The notes: generated from the letters alone by a model not told the origin. A DNA stretch of 64,000 nucleotides from Planctomycetota bacterium (GCA_027622275.1 JAQBZB010000004.1:1-64000), one strand, 5' to 3'. Shown: positions 31,171 to 43,200, counted from the stretch's first letter. Program-made: numbers and translations.

Positions 31171-32502
31171 ATGGCAACATTTTTCAGCAGCCGCGATTCA
31201 CGCGATACCCTGGAGGAAGCGACGCGGCCCTCCGCGCCGAACCCTGAACGCGTCTCGCGCCCCACCGAGACGCGACAAAAGGAAGCGGTCGAGCAGCTGA
31301 AGGCTCGGTTGGGGGAAGACCGCGTCACGCGCATCGCGCTCAACTTCCTGGATAAGTGGATGGGCGTGCATCTCAAGGACGGAGTCATCGACTGGATGCA
31401 CGGCCGCCGGATTGGAATGTGTGGCCACGAGGCCGTCAACTTCGGCTCGGACAGCTTTTTGGGATTCGATCAAGACGCTCGAGTGCAGGCGGCAATCGTC
31501 GATGGTATGCGAGAGTGGGGCACTCACAACGGCGCGTCGCGAGCGTTCGGCAACATCGCGCTGTGCGAGGAGGCGGAACGGCGGCTGGCGAGCTGGATGG
31601 GCGTGGAAGACACTCTCATCTATCCCAGCGTCACGCTCGCCAACATCGGCCTGCTGCCCGCGCTCGCCGGTAAAGGTGACTTGTTGGTATTGGACCGCAA
31701 GTCGCACGACAGCCTGCACCAATCCGCCCGCATCGCGGAAGGCAACGGAGCGAAAGTCGTAATACTAGATCCGTGTAACGGCGTTGCGCTCCGCCAAATT
31801 CTCGAAGCCGAAGATTATGAAGGCTGCGTTGTTGCCGTCGATGGTATTTACAGCATGACCGGCGAGATGCCGCCTCTGGGCGAATTGGATGAAGTCACTC
31901 GGGCGCACGGTGGAATCCTGTACGTGGACGACGCCCATGGGACCGGGTTGGTGGGACCGAAGGGGCGCGGTGCCGCCAGCATGTTGCTCGACTCGCTGGA
32001 CAACGCCTTGGTCGTCGGGTCGCTCTCGAAAGCATTCTCGTGCCTAGGCGCGTTCGTGACCTGCGACGCAAAACTGAAGCGCATTCTCAAGATTCGTTCC
32101 AGCACGTTCATCTTCGGCGGACCCGTTCCACCGCCTTACTTGGCTGGTATTTGCAAGGTTTGCGATATCCTCGAATCGCCGGAGCACGACGAGCATTTGC
32201 GACGGTTACGGCAGATGGTGGATCAGTTGATCAGCGGAATTCGCGGGCTGGGGCTAAAGATGTACGGCGGAGAAGCGGCGATCATCGCCGTCACGATTGG
32301 CGACATCGAACAAACGTTCAAAGCCGGCAAGGCGTTGTTCGACCGTGGATACTACGTGCAATCGGCGACCTATCCGGCTGTCCCGATCATGGGCGGCGTG
32401 TTGAGAATTCAGGTCAACGCCAATCACACTCCCGAGGATATTGCCGGGCTGTTGAAGGGCTTGGCCGAACTGAAATCCAAGTTTGGGTTGGGCGGCAACT
32501 GA
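31171..32502 (+). CDS. PLP-dependent alpha-oxoamine synthase-like enzyme (AONS/KBL/SPT family)
   Basis: THNGASRAFGNIALCEEAERRLASWMG, DGIYSMTGEMPPL, YVDDAHGTGLVG, VVGSLSKAFSCLGAF (PLP Lys). Confidence 0.92.
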   Translation: MATFFSSRDSRDTLEEATRPSAPNPERVSRPTETRQKEAVEQLKARLGEDRVTRIALNFLDKWMGVHLKDGVIDWMHGRRIGMCGHEAVNFGSDSFLGFDQDARVQAAIVDGMREWGTHNGASRAFGNIALCEEAERRLASWMGVEDTLIYPSVTLANIGLLPALAGKGDLLVLDRKSHDSLHQSARIAEGNGAKVVILDPCNGVALRQILEAEDYEGCVVAVDGIYSMTGEMPPLGELDEVTRAHGGILYVDDAHGTGLVGPKGRGAASMLLDSLDNALVVGSLSKAFSCLGAFVTCDAKLKRILKIRSSTFIFGGPVPPPYLAGICKVCDILESPEHDEHLRRLRQMVDQLISGIRGLGLKMYGGEAAIIAVTIGDIEQTFKAGKALFDRGYYVQSATYPAVPIMGGVLRIQVNANHTPEDIAGLLKGLAELKSKFGLGGN

Positions 32503-32514
32503 AGCGCTGATTTT

Positions 32515-33633
32515 TCAAGCGTAAGACTTCAGCTCGCCACGCCGCCGAACATCGAGCGTGGCACAGTGAAACGATCCAAGAAACGGGTAGTAGTCTTCGA
32601 ACGGGCAAGGAATCGGTTCGAATCCCCATTCGCGCAGCGCGCTGATCATCGGCTCCTGACGCTGTTCGACGATGACGCGTCTTTCATCCAGCATCAACAC
32701 ATTCATGCTGGCCCAACTGCTGATCAAACGGAGTTCCATCTTCTCACTTGGCACAGGCCGCGGAGCGATCAGGATATCCCAGTTTTGCAGACACGCGGGC
32801 AGGTTGGCCAGGTCCACCCAGTCGGGATTTACCAAGACCTTGCCTGGTGCCAATGGCATCAAGGTCGTGTCGATGTGCATGGCTTGCGGGCTGCGCGATT
32901 TGATCACGTGGACTTCGTAGTCTTCTCCAAGATGGCGGCGCAACCACTCGATACCGCACTCGTTCGTGACATGACTCATCTGCCCGATCAGATCTCGACC
33001 ACAACGCACAAAGTCAGCGGCATCAAATGTCGGCTCAAACTCGGTCACGACAAACCGAATCTCATCATCGCCGTACTTCGAAGGCACAAAGTCGCTGTGA
33101 TACAGGGCGTCCAACAACTGAGGTCGCGGAGCCGCCACCCACTTCGCCCCCTGCCGAAAGTACTCTTTGAACAACGACCGATAGGCTGAGGCTTCGAACA
33201 ACCGGCTCCGATCCGCCATCGGTGCCTCGATGATCTCATGGCCAACGACGAGGAATGGATCGCGAGGATTCGTGGCGCTCGAGCCCGATGGCACCTTCCA
33301 GTCCGGCGTCCGAAACGGGACTTCGTAATCCACGATATCCGGCCGGCGAACCACGACCCCTTCCGCTTCCAGGAGGTGAATGAATTGGTCGAGACATTTC
33401 TGCGCCGCCTGCAACATCTCGGGCGGATAGGGCACACCACCAAGCTCTAAAATCGCCTGGATCAGCGACGAATCAGACGGCGGAAACGTGTGCTTGTTGA
33501 TGATCTGCGAGTCAGGTAGCATCGCATGTTCGAGGCGGCCGACGATCACTTCTTCCAACGGATCCCACTCGTTATGCGAATTCACGGGACACTGTTTCGC
33601 GGGAGTACCTAACTTGCTGCCGTCGCCAGACAT
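32515..33633 (-). CDS. Glycine amidinotransferase-like protein
   Basis: CPVNSHNEWDPLEEVIVGR, EPTFDAADFVRCGRDLIGQ, MHIDTTLMPLAPGKVLVNP, LGSFHCATLDVRRRG (catalytic Cys context). Confidence 0.92.
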   Translation of the reverse strand: MSGDGSKLGTPAKQCPVNSHNEWDPLEEVIVGRLEHAMLPDSQIINKHTFPPSDSSLIQAILELGGVPYPPEMLQAAQKCLDQFIHLLEAEGVVVRRPDIVDYEVPFRTPDWKVPSGSSATNPRDPFLVVGHEIIEAPMADRSRLFEASAYRSLFKEYFRQGAKWVAAPRPQLLDALYHSDFVPSKYGDDEIRFVVTEFEPTFDAADFVRCGRDLIGQMSHVTNECGIEWLRRHLGEDYEVHVIKSRSPQAMHIDTTLMPLAPGKVLVNPDWVDLANLPACLQNWDILIAPRPVPSEKMELRLISSWASMNVLMLDERRVIVEQRQEPMISALREWGFEPIPCPFEDYYPFLGSFHCATLDVRRRGELKSYA

Positions 33634-33929
33634 GAACCGCTCCGTATCGAAGATGCAAAAACTCACACACAGATTGTCGCAGAAGTTGCACATGCGCCGA
33701 GGCCGGACACGCTGTTCAAGGTTATCGCTCGTCAACTTCGTTGTTCGGCCGAGTCGAGGTGCTTCATCTCGCGATTTACCGGAGAACCGTTTCATCCGAT
33801 TATACTGTATGGAAGTTCTCTACCGTCGTTTTCGAGATTCTGTTTCACCGCGCATCGATCGAAGTCGAAAGACTGAACATAACGTCCCTTTTGTTTGCCC
33901 AATGCAACCAGCACCGCTGGAGAGAGAGC

Positions 33930-35135
33930 ATGCAGTTTTTCGTATTCCACTTGATGCCCTGGGACCGCTTGCCAGCCGACTTCGACGAGAAGTACAAGTC
34001 GGCGTGGACGTGGCTGCCCAATGCGACGTTCGAGCCGGTTCATGGCGGTGAGTTATACAATCGTTACTTGGACGAGCTGGTTCTCGCCGAGCCGCTGGGA
34101 TTTGATGGCGTCTGTGTCAACGAGCACCATCAGAATGCTTACGGCACAATGCCCAGCCCCAATTTGATGGCGGCGATCCTGGCCCGGCAAACCAAGCGAG
34201 TGAAGATCGCGGTCGTGGGCAACGCCTTGCCGCTCTACAATCCACCGACGCGTGTCGCCGAAGAGTTCGCGATGATCGATTGCATCAGCGGCGGCCGGTT
34301 GATCGCGGGCCTGGTGGTGGGAGGCGGACCGGAATATTACAGCTTCACGGTCAATCCGACGTTCGCTCGCGAGATGTACACCGAAGCCTTGGATCTCGTG
34401 TTGCGTTGCTGGACCGAGCCCGGTCCCTTCGAGCACTATGGGAAACACTGGAAGCTGAAGTACGTCAATCCGTGGCCGCGTCCGATCCAAGAGCCGCATC
34501 CGCCGATCTGGGTGCCGGGCGCGGGCAGCCGTGAGACGATCGAGATGGTTGCCGCGCGGAGGTTCAGCTACATGGGCATCCCTTATTTCCATATCGATTT
34601 CTTCCAACGAAATTTCGATGCCTTTCGTGAAGCTTGCGAAAAGAACGGCTACACAGCCGATCCGTTGCAACTCGGCTGGCTCTGCCCGATCTATGTCGCC
34701 GAGTCGGACGAACAGGCTTGGGCCGAGTACGAACCGCACTTCACCTACTTTCGAAAGAAGTTGCTCAAAGGACTCACGGTGTTTCCACCCGGTTACACGA
34801 GCGCGAAATCGATGATCGGGATCAACCAGGCACTGAAACAGTTCTTGCTCAACGTCGAGACACGCGAGGAGATCGAGCGGGGCGCTTATGCCATTGTCGG
34901 CAGCCCCGCAACCGTTCGCGACAAACTGACCGAGTACGTCAAACGCTTGGGGGTCGGAAACCTGTTGGGGTTGTTCCAAATCGGCACCTTGCCGGCGGAC
35001 TTGACGCGAACGAACATGACGCTGTTTGCCGAGAAAGTCATGCCCGCCCTGCGACAGAAGTTTGCGACCAGTCAAGGCGACCAAAGCCCGGTTGAAAACA
35101 GCAAATACAAGCTCGACGCGCAAGCGAGTGAGTAA
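33930..35135 (+). CDS. LLM class flavin-dependent oxidoreductase
   Basis: DELVLAEPLGFDGVCVNEHHQNAYGTMPSPNLMAAILARQTKRVKIAVVGNALPLYNPPTRVAEEFAMIDCISGGRLIAGLVVGG. Confidence 0.95.
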   Translation: MQFFVFHLMPWDRLPADFDEKYKSAWTWLPNATFEPVHGGELYNRYLDELVLAEPLGFDGVCVNEHHQNAYGTMPSPNLMAAILARQTKRVKIAVVGNALPLYNPPTRVAEEFAMIDCISGGRLIAGLVVGGGPEYYSFTVNPTFAREMYTEALDLVLRCWTEPGPFEHYGKHWKLKYVNPWPRPIQEPHPPIWVPGAGSRETIEMVAARRFSYMGIPYFHIDFFQRNFDAFREACEKNGYTADPLQLGWLCPIYVAESDEQAWAEYEPHFTYFRKKLLKGLTVFPPGYTSAKSMIGINQALKQFLLNVETREEIERGAYAIVGSPATVRDKLTEYVKRLGVGNLLGLFQIGTLPADLTRTNMTLFAEKVMPALRQKFATSQGDQSPVENSKYKLDAQASE

Positions 35136-35189
35136 GCGTGTAAGCGAAACAATCCCATGGCACTCACTTGCTCGCGCAGCGTGCTTGTA
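35106..35189. repeat. Imperfect inverted repeat; left arm encodes the LLM protein C-terminus
   Basis: TACAAGCTCGACGCGCAAGCGAGTGA (35106-35131) vs TCACTTGCTCGCGCAGCGTGCTTGTA (35164-35189). Confidence 0.7.
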
Positions 35190-35262
35190 TCGAAGTGACC
35201 TCCAGTCAATCAGTAACTGCATGAACAGCCATCAACGCCCACACGAGTGAGCCGAGGAAACG

Positions 35263-36102
35263 ATGTCGATATCAACCGCGAGTTTCGAGACGCAGAAGAT
35301 CGAAATTGCCGGCAAGCAAATTCACATGAACGTCGGCGGCACGGGGTCGCCGCTGATCTATCTGCACAGTGCTGGCGGCGAGACCGACTGGATGCCATTT
35401 CACGAGGACTTGTCGAAGCACTTCCGTGTCCACGCGCCGGCCCACCCCGGCTTTGGCAGGTCGACGGGCTTGGAGCAGATCGATGACATTCAGGACATGG
35501 CGTGGCACTATGTCGACTTGTTCGAGCAGTTGGGATGGCGGCAAGTGTCGGTGGTCGGATTCTCGCTCGGCGCTTGGATCGCTCTCGAAGTGGCCATTCT
35601 GCGGCCGGAGTTGATCAGCCGGCTCGTGCTGGTCGCGGCGGCCGGGGTTCGCGTCGAGGGCGCACCGGTGGCCGAACTGTTTCTGAACGACTTCAAGGAA
35701 GCCAGAGAGTTGGTGTTTTATGACCCGGAGAGTCCCGTTGTGAAGACTGCGATGCCGCTGTCGTTCGACGATTCGCGGGTGCTGATGTGGATGCGAGCCC
35801 AGGAAGCAACCGCCCGGGTCGCCTGGAATCCTTACTTGCACAATCCCAAGCTGCCGCGGCATTTGCACCGTGTTCGATGTCCCGTCCAAATGATTTGGGG
35901 ACGCCACGACAAGCTAATCCCGCTCGCGCACGGCGAGTACTACGCGGAGCACTTGCCGAACGCGCAGCTATCTGTTTTTGAGCGATGCGGTCACATGGTT
36001 CCCTTTGAGAGAAGGGAAGCGTTTGTCGAAGCCGTTATTGACTTTGCTGCGTTGGGACGCGGCGAACGACGTACGACGAAGTCACGGCAACCCGATCACT
36101 GA
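35263..36102 (+). CDS. Alpha/beta hydrolase
   Basis: VSVVGFSLGAWIALEVA nucleophile elbow; HPGFGRS; CGHMVPFERREAFVEAV. Confidence 0.93.
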   Translation: MSISTASFETQKIEIAGKQIHMNVGGTGSPLIYLHSAGGETDWMPFHEDLSKHFRVHAPAHPGFGRSTGLEQIDDIQDMAWHYVDLFEQLGWRQVSVVGFSLGAWIALEVAILRPELISRLVLVAAAGVRVEGAPVAELFLNDFKEARELVFYDPESPVVKTAMPLSFDDSRVLMWMRAQEATARVAWNPYLHNPKLPRHLHRVRCPVQMIWGRHDKLIPLAHGEYYAEHLPNAQLSVFERCGHMVPFERREAFVEAVIDFAALGRGERRTTKSRQPDH

Positions 36103-36154
36103 CACGACCGGCGTGCGACCGCTGGGGGTGGGATCGCCAACTGATCGCCGACAC

Positions 36155-37125
36155 TCACGATGCTGGCTTCCACGACAACCACTCGCCAAACTTTGCAAAG
36201 AGATAATTCAAATCGGACAAGTCGCCGGGCAAATCCAACTTGTTCGAGCCACCCTTGACGGCAAGAGCTTCCACTCTTGCAAATCCATCGGCCCGTATCT
36301 TATAAGTGGCCAGATTCTCCAGCGTCTCGTCACTCAGTTCAGCGATTGAGCCGTGTCCCGCAAACGTGTCGTCACCAGCCGAGTCGTAGAAGGTGGCCGT
36401 GTCGTTTCCGCGAGACGTGGCGTAGGCGGTGACCAGTTTGAAGCCGTCCGCCCGCAAATAGTAGGCGGCGACCGCTGCGGGAAGGGCAGCGTCATTTTCA
36501 AGTGCCGCTAAAGTTGCCTCGTCGGTCAGGTAGGACACACCCGGACGGGCCACAAAACGGTCGTTGCCGCTCGAGTCGCGGAGGATTGCGTCGTCGTTTC
36601 CGCCTTGCCCGATGGCCGTGACCAGATCAAACGCCTTGGCGGTAACATATCGGGGCGAACCCCAGGTTTGGTACATCTGGGCATATCCCGGCCGCGCGTC
36701 GAACCTTTCTTTCTCCTTATCGCGGGCGTAAAGGATGGCCTTGTCGGGTCCGGCGTAATCGGCCGAAGCGAAGTAATGGTTGAAGCCGCTCGCAGTGTTC
36801 TTGTAAGTCGCGCTCGCGTCGGTCATTTCCGCCGAGTCGGCAAGCACGGTGAAGGTATCTTCACTTTGCGAGTCCCAAAATACGGCTTTGTTGGTTGTTC
36901 CGTCACCAGTGACCTTGCCTTCGACATTCTCGAAGCCGTGGGCGGCGTAGTAGAACTTTTCGTAGGGAACCTTTGGCCAGCACCCGTTACACACATCCAA
37001 CGGCCGCATCCAGGCAATGTTTTCACGCGTTTCGGAAATGGAAGTCGGAGCATACGGATACGCGTAGAACACGTCCCTGCCGCTGGTGTCGTACAGAATC
37101 GCCTTGTCGGCCCACTTCAGTTTTA
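36155..37125 (-). pseudogene. C-terminal fragment of a repeat-rich surface protein, 5'-truncated or frameshifted
   Basis: Repeated units like DKAILYDTSGRDVF, TATFYDSAGDDTFAGHGSIAELSD...YKIRADGFARVEA; in-frame stop just upstream of WLKLKWADKAILYD. Confidence 0.55.
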
Positions 37126-37258
37126 GCCATTATTTCCGGGAAAACGAAAGTGTTGTTTAGCAGAGGTGCAGTGATTCCAGTGGCAAAGTTGACGCCCGCG
37201 ACACCTGATCGAAAGCATGAGGTTTCACTGTACACACGAAGCCCTCCGTCGCCATAGT

Positions 37259-40200
37259 TCATTGACTCTTTTCGCCTGCGAGAGCGGACAGAATCGACTC
37301 CAACTCCCAATCATGAACAGACGTTTCACCAGTCTCGATGCCTGTGCGATTAACTGCTACAGCCGAGTTTAACCGCAGGTCGACTTGCGGAGGGGCGATG
37401 CTGCCGAAGATGACGTCTCGAATTTTGGCAGATTCATCGTCGTGAGCTAGGCCAACACGTTCTCTCGTGGTTCCGGCAGCCGCGACGGCTTCAGCATCCG
37501 ACGTAAGCAACAAGGAAACTGCGTTCGGCACCGCTTCGCCCTCGCCCGCAGCTTGATTCTGATTCAGATGGTTGATCACCAGCAAAGCATCGATCGGTGT
37601 AATGAAGAGATCATTGTTAACATCAAACAGAGGCTGCCCCGTAGGATCGAATTGCGGCGGCATCGGCAGCGCGGAAGTCCCGCCGGCATTCATCTTGTTG
37701 ATGATGAGCAAGGCATCCAACGGCGTGACGAGGCCATCGTCGTTTACGTCGATCGCTAACTCTTCATTGTGGTAGGGATTGTCGACTCGTATCACGAATT
37801 CGATGGTGTCACTCTTGGCAGGATCTCCGGTGTCAGTGACTTGGGAAGCGACAACAAGTTCTTGCCCAACAGGATCGGGTATGGCGGCTCCAAGGCTGCT
37901 CGCGGTATCGAGGTTCGTGGTCGCGAAGTTCGAGTCGGGCGTAGCGGAGATGCTGACAGCGTCGACACCACGAGCAAACCCTGACAATTGCGACGGCTGA
38001 TCCGTGAACGAGGCGTTCGGAGTTGGGGTGTTACGATTCTGTCGAGAAGCAGTGTTTACGGTTGAACCGGGAACCGTTACGGCTTCCGCGAATTCTGACG
38101 TGCTGCCTTGCTGTCCTGCCGATATCTCGGTGGCTGTGGCCGTGATCCATTCACCAGCGTTCGCGAGCACGTCGACCACAAACGATGTCCGCCCCCGACG
38201 AGCGTTGGTCGAGACGTCCACTGAGGAGAGCCACCGTGCGCCTTCACCGTGGCCGCTGGAATCCTGCTGCGTGCTCGCGTAGAAATCCAACCGATACGTG
38301 CCGCTGGGTCGGCTTTCCAAAGTGCCTTTGACTCGAACGAGTCCACCAGGACGCGATCGTACAGAACTAATCACGGGGAAGTTCTGCAAGTCGTTGGGGC
38401 CCGAGTCGCTGTCCGACGGGTCATTGAGCGACACGCCGTCGTCACCCAGATCGATGCCCAGGCCGACGTTGGAGTGGATCGAGTTACGGCGGATCGAGTT
38501 GCCGGTCGATGTGTCACCCAGGACGGCGACACCAGCTCCTGGATTATTGGAAATGACGTTGCCTTCGATCCGATTCTCGCGAGAACCTCCGTACGTCGGG
38601 CTGACCTCAATCCTCACTCCATCGCGACCATTGGCCGAGATGATATTCCGATCCTCCGGCAGCGATCCGCCAATGACGTTCCGGGAGCCGCCGCTGGAGA
38701 TCCATACGCCGTCTAAGCCGTTGCCCAAAGGAGTCTGGCCGGTGTGATCCACACCGATGAAATTGCCGGCCACAACGTTGTCACTGGACTGGATCCGGAT
38801 GGCGATGCCGTAGCGATTATTGCCGCTGATGACGTTGCCGGCGTTGGGCGCTGGACCGCCGATGAGGTTGCCATTGGAAGCGACGCTGATGTGGATGCCC
38901 TGCGTGTTGCCCAGCTTTTGGGTCCCCGACTTATCCGTGCCGATGAAATTGCCCTGGATCACATTGTTGTCACTGTGTCCCCACAGCATCATTCCGTCAG
39001 CGCCTCGGGCATCATGGCCGCTGATGACGTTCCCCGCACCCGGCGCGGTTCCTCCGATCGTATTGTTCGAGGCTCCAAACAAGGCGACTCCGGTAGAATC
39101 GTTGCGCAGCTTGGCGGTGCCGTTCGCGTCCGTACCGATATAGTTACCAAGGACCTGGTTACCTTCGCTGTCAGAGATCGCAATGCCGTGCCTGTCGTTG
39201 CCACTGATGACGTTGCGAGTTTCCTCGGTCAAGCCGCCGATCGTGTTCGTGTTGGCGGCAGCCACAATACGAACGCCGCTCCAGGCGTTGCCCAGATCGT
39301 TTACGCCCGTGACATCCGTGCCGATGTAGTTGCCCTGGACGACGTTGCCCGCGGCAAACGAGCGGAAGAAGATGCCGTCCTGACCGTTACCGCTGATGAT
39401 GTTGCGTGCTGCCGACGACCCGCCAATCATGTTGTTGTTGGAACTTTCGGCGATCTGAATTCCCGCATTCTTGTTGCCCAGGTCAGTGGTACCGGTCCCG
39501 TCCGTGCCGATGAAGTTGCCCTGGACCAAATTGCCGTTGCTAAGCTCCGTGATCACAATGCCGTCGTCATCGTTGCCGCTGATGACGTTGCCTGCCCCGT
39601 CCCAAACGCCGCCGATAGTATTGTTGGACGCTCGCCGAAGAACGATGCCGCCGCGGTTACCGTGATCGACCGAGCCAGAAGGGTCGGTGCCAATGTAGTT
39701 GCCCGCGATGCGATTGTTGTCTCCGCCGTCGATCAGCACGCCGTCCCGGCTGAAGTTGGCAATGTTGAAACCGAAGATCGCATTGTTGTCGGAGCCGATG
39801 GAGAAGCCGTCCCGGTTGGCTCCGGCCAGGCTCCCGTCCAGCACGATCTCCGGCCCGAAGGGGTTCGTGTTTCCGCTGAACGCCGTTTGCGTGCGGCCAT
39901 CGATCGTTGTGCCGTCGTCGATCAGCGGCGGGAGGCCGTTGTCAACCGGTTTGATCACGAACACATCCAAGCTCGGATCGCCCCCGGCGATGGCCGAGTC
40001 CACGTCTGTGAAGCCCGGATCGCTCGTAGGGATATTGAAGATAATCGTGTCGGACCCGGTGCTGTTGTTGGCAGCCGTCATCGCCTGCCGCAATGAACCC
40101 TGGCCGGCGTCGTTGGTGTTGACCACGACGAAGGCGTGATCGGCCGAGTCAAAGTTTGTGGCTGTCACCCGAAACATTGGGGCTTCCATCAACAGAAAGC

Positions 40201-43200
40201 CCGGGCCGCTGGTAAACGTGGCCGTCCCGGTCGGATCCCGCAGCGTGGCCTTGTCACTCGTCGCCGGATTGGGTGTGGCGATGGCGTGGACCTCCTCGAA
40301 GCCGACCACCGAATTCTTATAGTCCACCAGGCCTGCCGTGATCGTCCCGCGCATGGTTCCCTCGAACGGCAGCCCCGTGAACGTGTCGCTGCCGGGGGAA
40401 TCATGCAGAACGGCGACGGAATTGATACCACTCTGTGCGACGGCGTGAATCGTTTCCACTTCGTCCGCCAGCACTCGGTTCCCGCCAGCCGTCGTCAGCT
40501 CCAGTTCTAGTGGCCGCAGCTCCGTCGTACCGGTCGCGCCGTTGACGGTGAGCGAGTCGGCAGTCCCACGCAAGCCGCTCGTTGGGCCGGCGTGAACGGT
40601 CACATCCGACTTGACGCCGGACACTTCGATGGCGAATTGGTCCGTTGCCTGGCCGGAGTTGACCTCCACGTCTGTGCCGGCTGCGGTGCCGTCGATGTTC
40701 ACGATGCTGCCGAACGCGAAGTCAGTGTTGAGGACGAGCTTCTCGATGGTGGTGTACAGAAACGTCTTCGATGTCCCAGGAAAGCCCCGCTCCTCGCGGC
40801 GCAGGCTGGTGTCGGTAATCGTGAACGTGTGATTGAAGAAGCTGGCACTGTCGTTGATATTCAGCACGTCCCCCTGCGCGTCGTGCCCCCCGCCCCTGAT
40901 CGACAGTGACCCAACGATTCTGCCGACACTTCCGGTCTCGCCGACGTTGAACGTATCGTCACCATCTCCGCCGCCAAGGCTCAAGATGCTCTGCAAGGCC
41001 ACGCGCTCGACGTTGATCGTGTCGTTGCCGCCTCCGGCGTCAAGTTCGGTCGTTACGAAAAGCGGGATATCGGGATTTGCCTGGGTGCCTTGGATCGTGA
41101 ACTCGTCGTCACCTTGCCCACCCAGGAAACGCGGTGCGGCGCCAGGAAACGAAATATCCGCGGGGGCCATGCCGGTTACAAGACCGGGGCTCATCACTAC
41201 GCCCTTCCGTGCCGTGGTATTTGCCGAGTCGTCCAAGAGCAGTCCGCAAGAGCCGCGGAACTCGAGAAAGCCGTTGATGTTCTGCACGCCCGCTGTGTTA
41301 CTACCGGCGCGGCCGATAAAGCAGCCGCGATCCGCCACGACATCCAGCCGCCCGTCCGTCGCCTCGACCTCGACGTGGCTCAAACCACTTGCGTTACCGC
41401 TCCCCATCAGCAACGTCGTGAGGCTGTTGGGTCTGTCGGGCGTGCCCACAACCTTGACCGTGAACGGCCCGTCGCCGGTCTTGACGGTCAACTCGTTAAG
41501 ATGGGGACTCCCGACCTCGATCACTGCCGGTGCCAGTCCGCTAATGACGTACTTTGGCCCGAAAGGGGGAAGTTCTTGGAGTCCGACGGTGACAGTGCGT
41601 TCCGAGGTCGCTTGATCCGCCGAGGCATCGACGGTCAAGTTCGTTTTGCTGTCCAAAAGCGGGAACGGGGCAATAGTCACCGTTCCTTGAATTTCGCTCA
41701 CACTGCCAAGGTTGCCTACCTCGACGTCGGTCACGCCGGATTGACCATATATTTGAATCGGCCCGGTCGTTTTCTGGACGCGAAACGTGTCGTCGCCAAT
41801 GCTCGCATCGATGGTCGCGCCCCTGGTTGGAGTGTCCGCAACCGTGAACCCGTCGGCGCCCCGTCCGGTATTTATTTGTAAGCTGCTCAGATCCGCTGGC
41901 TCAAAATGAATCGTAGCCCTAGCGGGCAGCAAGCCGGTGATGGTGTCCGTATTCAGCGTCACGTCCGGGTAGGAGACGGTGTCGCCCGAACCGTTTAGAA
42001 TCAAGTCGGTGAAACCAAAGTCATTGCTAATATGCAGATCGTGTCGAATGGTCTGCAGCGTGCCGAACAATCCCGGTGCAGGACGGTCACCGACGATCAC
42101 ATCGTCGTCACCGCTGACGCCGTTCACCGTCACGGTGCCGTGGGTTTGCCGGATCCACACAGTGTCTTTGTCCGTGCCCGCTAAAGCCGCCCCAAAGTCT
42201 GGTTGGCCGGTGTTGAGCACGAGGTTGACCTCGGGGACAACGTCGTCGCGGAACTCCACCTCAAAATCGTCGGCACCATTATCGGCGTTGATGATCACCG
42301 TCTCGACACCCCGGTAACTCGCGGCCGAAACGCCCGAGCGGCGGACGAAGGACGCAGGATCAAGAAAGAAGCTCGATCCGATCACATAAGATTGCGACGG
42401 GCAGGTAAGAGTCCCACCCACGAATTGACAGTTATCACCGTCGTCAATCTCCAGCCTGTCGTCACCGACTCCGCCTCTGACCTCGATGCCGCCGGGCGGG
42501 TTGGGGTCGCCATTCGAGTAGTCCAAGATAATGATGTCGGTGCCTTGTCCTGCATCGATCGTGATCCGTGAAAGTAGGGTCAGTGGGACCGAGTACCTTG
42601 GAGTCACGTCATTGTTGATGAAGACATCCAAACGCGAGGAATTGTTGGCGTTCCGTACCAACCGAATTTTATCGTTGGAGTCAACGTCACCTGTGATTTG
42701 CAGAATGGGCTCAGCTAAGATCGACTGCCGCACATTTCGTACCAGCCATGCCCCACGGCCCAGCGTTCCGGCAAGTAAGATGTTGTCCGTGGCGTCGTAA
42801 TCCAAGTCGTAAACTGGCGCATTGGGCAGGTCGGAGTCACGTGCCAGACCGAAAGGGTTCTGCTTCTTACCGAATTCGACCCAGTTGCCTTCGTCACCCA
42901 CGAGCATGCGGGATACACCGCTGGTGCCTCCAACCAAGATGGCGTCCACGTTGGCACCGATCCCCGGAACAAATCCGCCGACGTTAATGTACTCGATGGT
43001 GCGGAGGTTGTTGTCTTGCAAGTTGCCGGTGATTTCGGTCCAGGTCATTTCGCCTGGGTCGTCGGGTCCATTCACGCCATCGTTGTCCAGTCCATCAGTC
43101 AGGAAATCAATGTTCGTACCTCGAAACACTTGGTTGTTGTCAGTAACGTAGACGGTTGCCCAGTTGTCTGGGTCCATCACGACATCGGTGATCGTGCCAG

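Noticed and set aside
33930-35135. Calling the LLM protein a luciferase partner of the LuxC/LuxE-like genes
   Set aside because: Generic LLM flavin enzyme, about 24 kb away in a different gene group; no paired alpha/beta luciferase subunits
28839-36102. Calling the cluster a saxitoxin-like pathway
   Set aside because: Shares only enzyme classes; the SxtA multidomain architecture and characteristic oxygenases are absent
38500-39800. Regular repeats considered as a CRISPR array
   Set aside because: Units are long, degenerate and in-frame, encoding beta-helix protein repeats; no cas genes in the window
38744-40096. 450-aa plus-strand ORF opposite the beta-helix region
   Set aside because: Repetitive translation mirrors the antisense beta-helix repeats; not an independent gene
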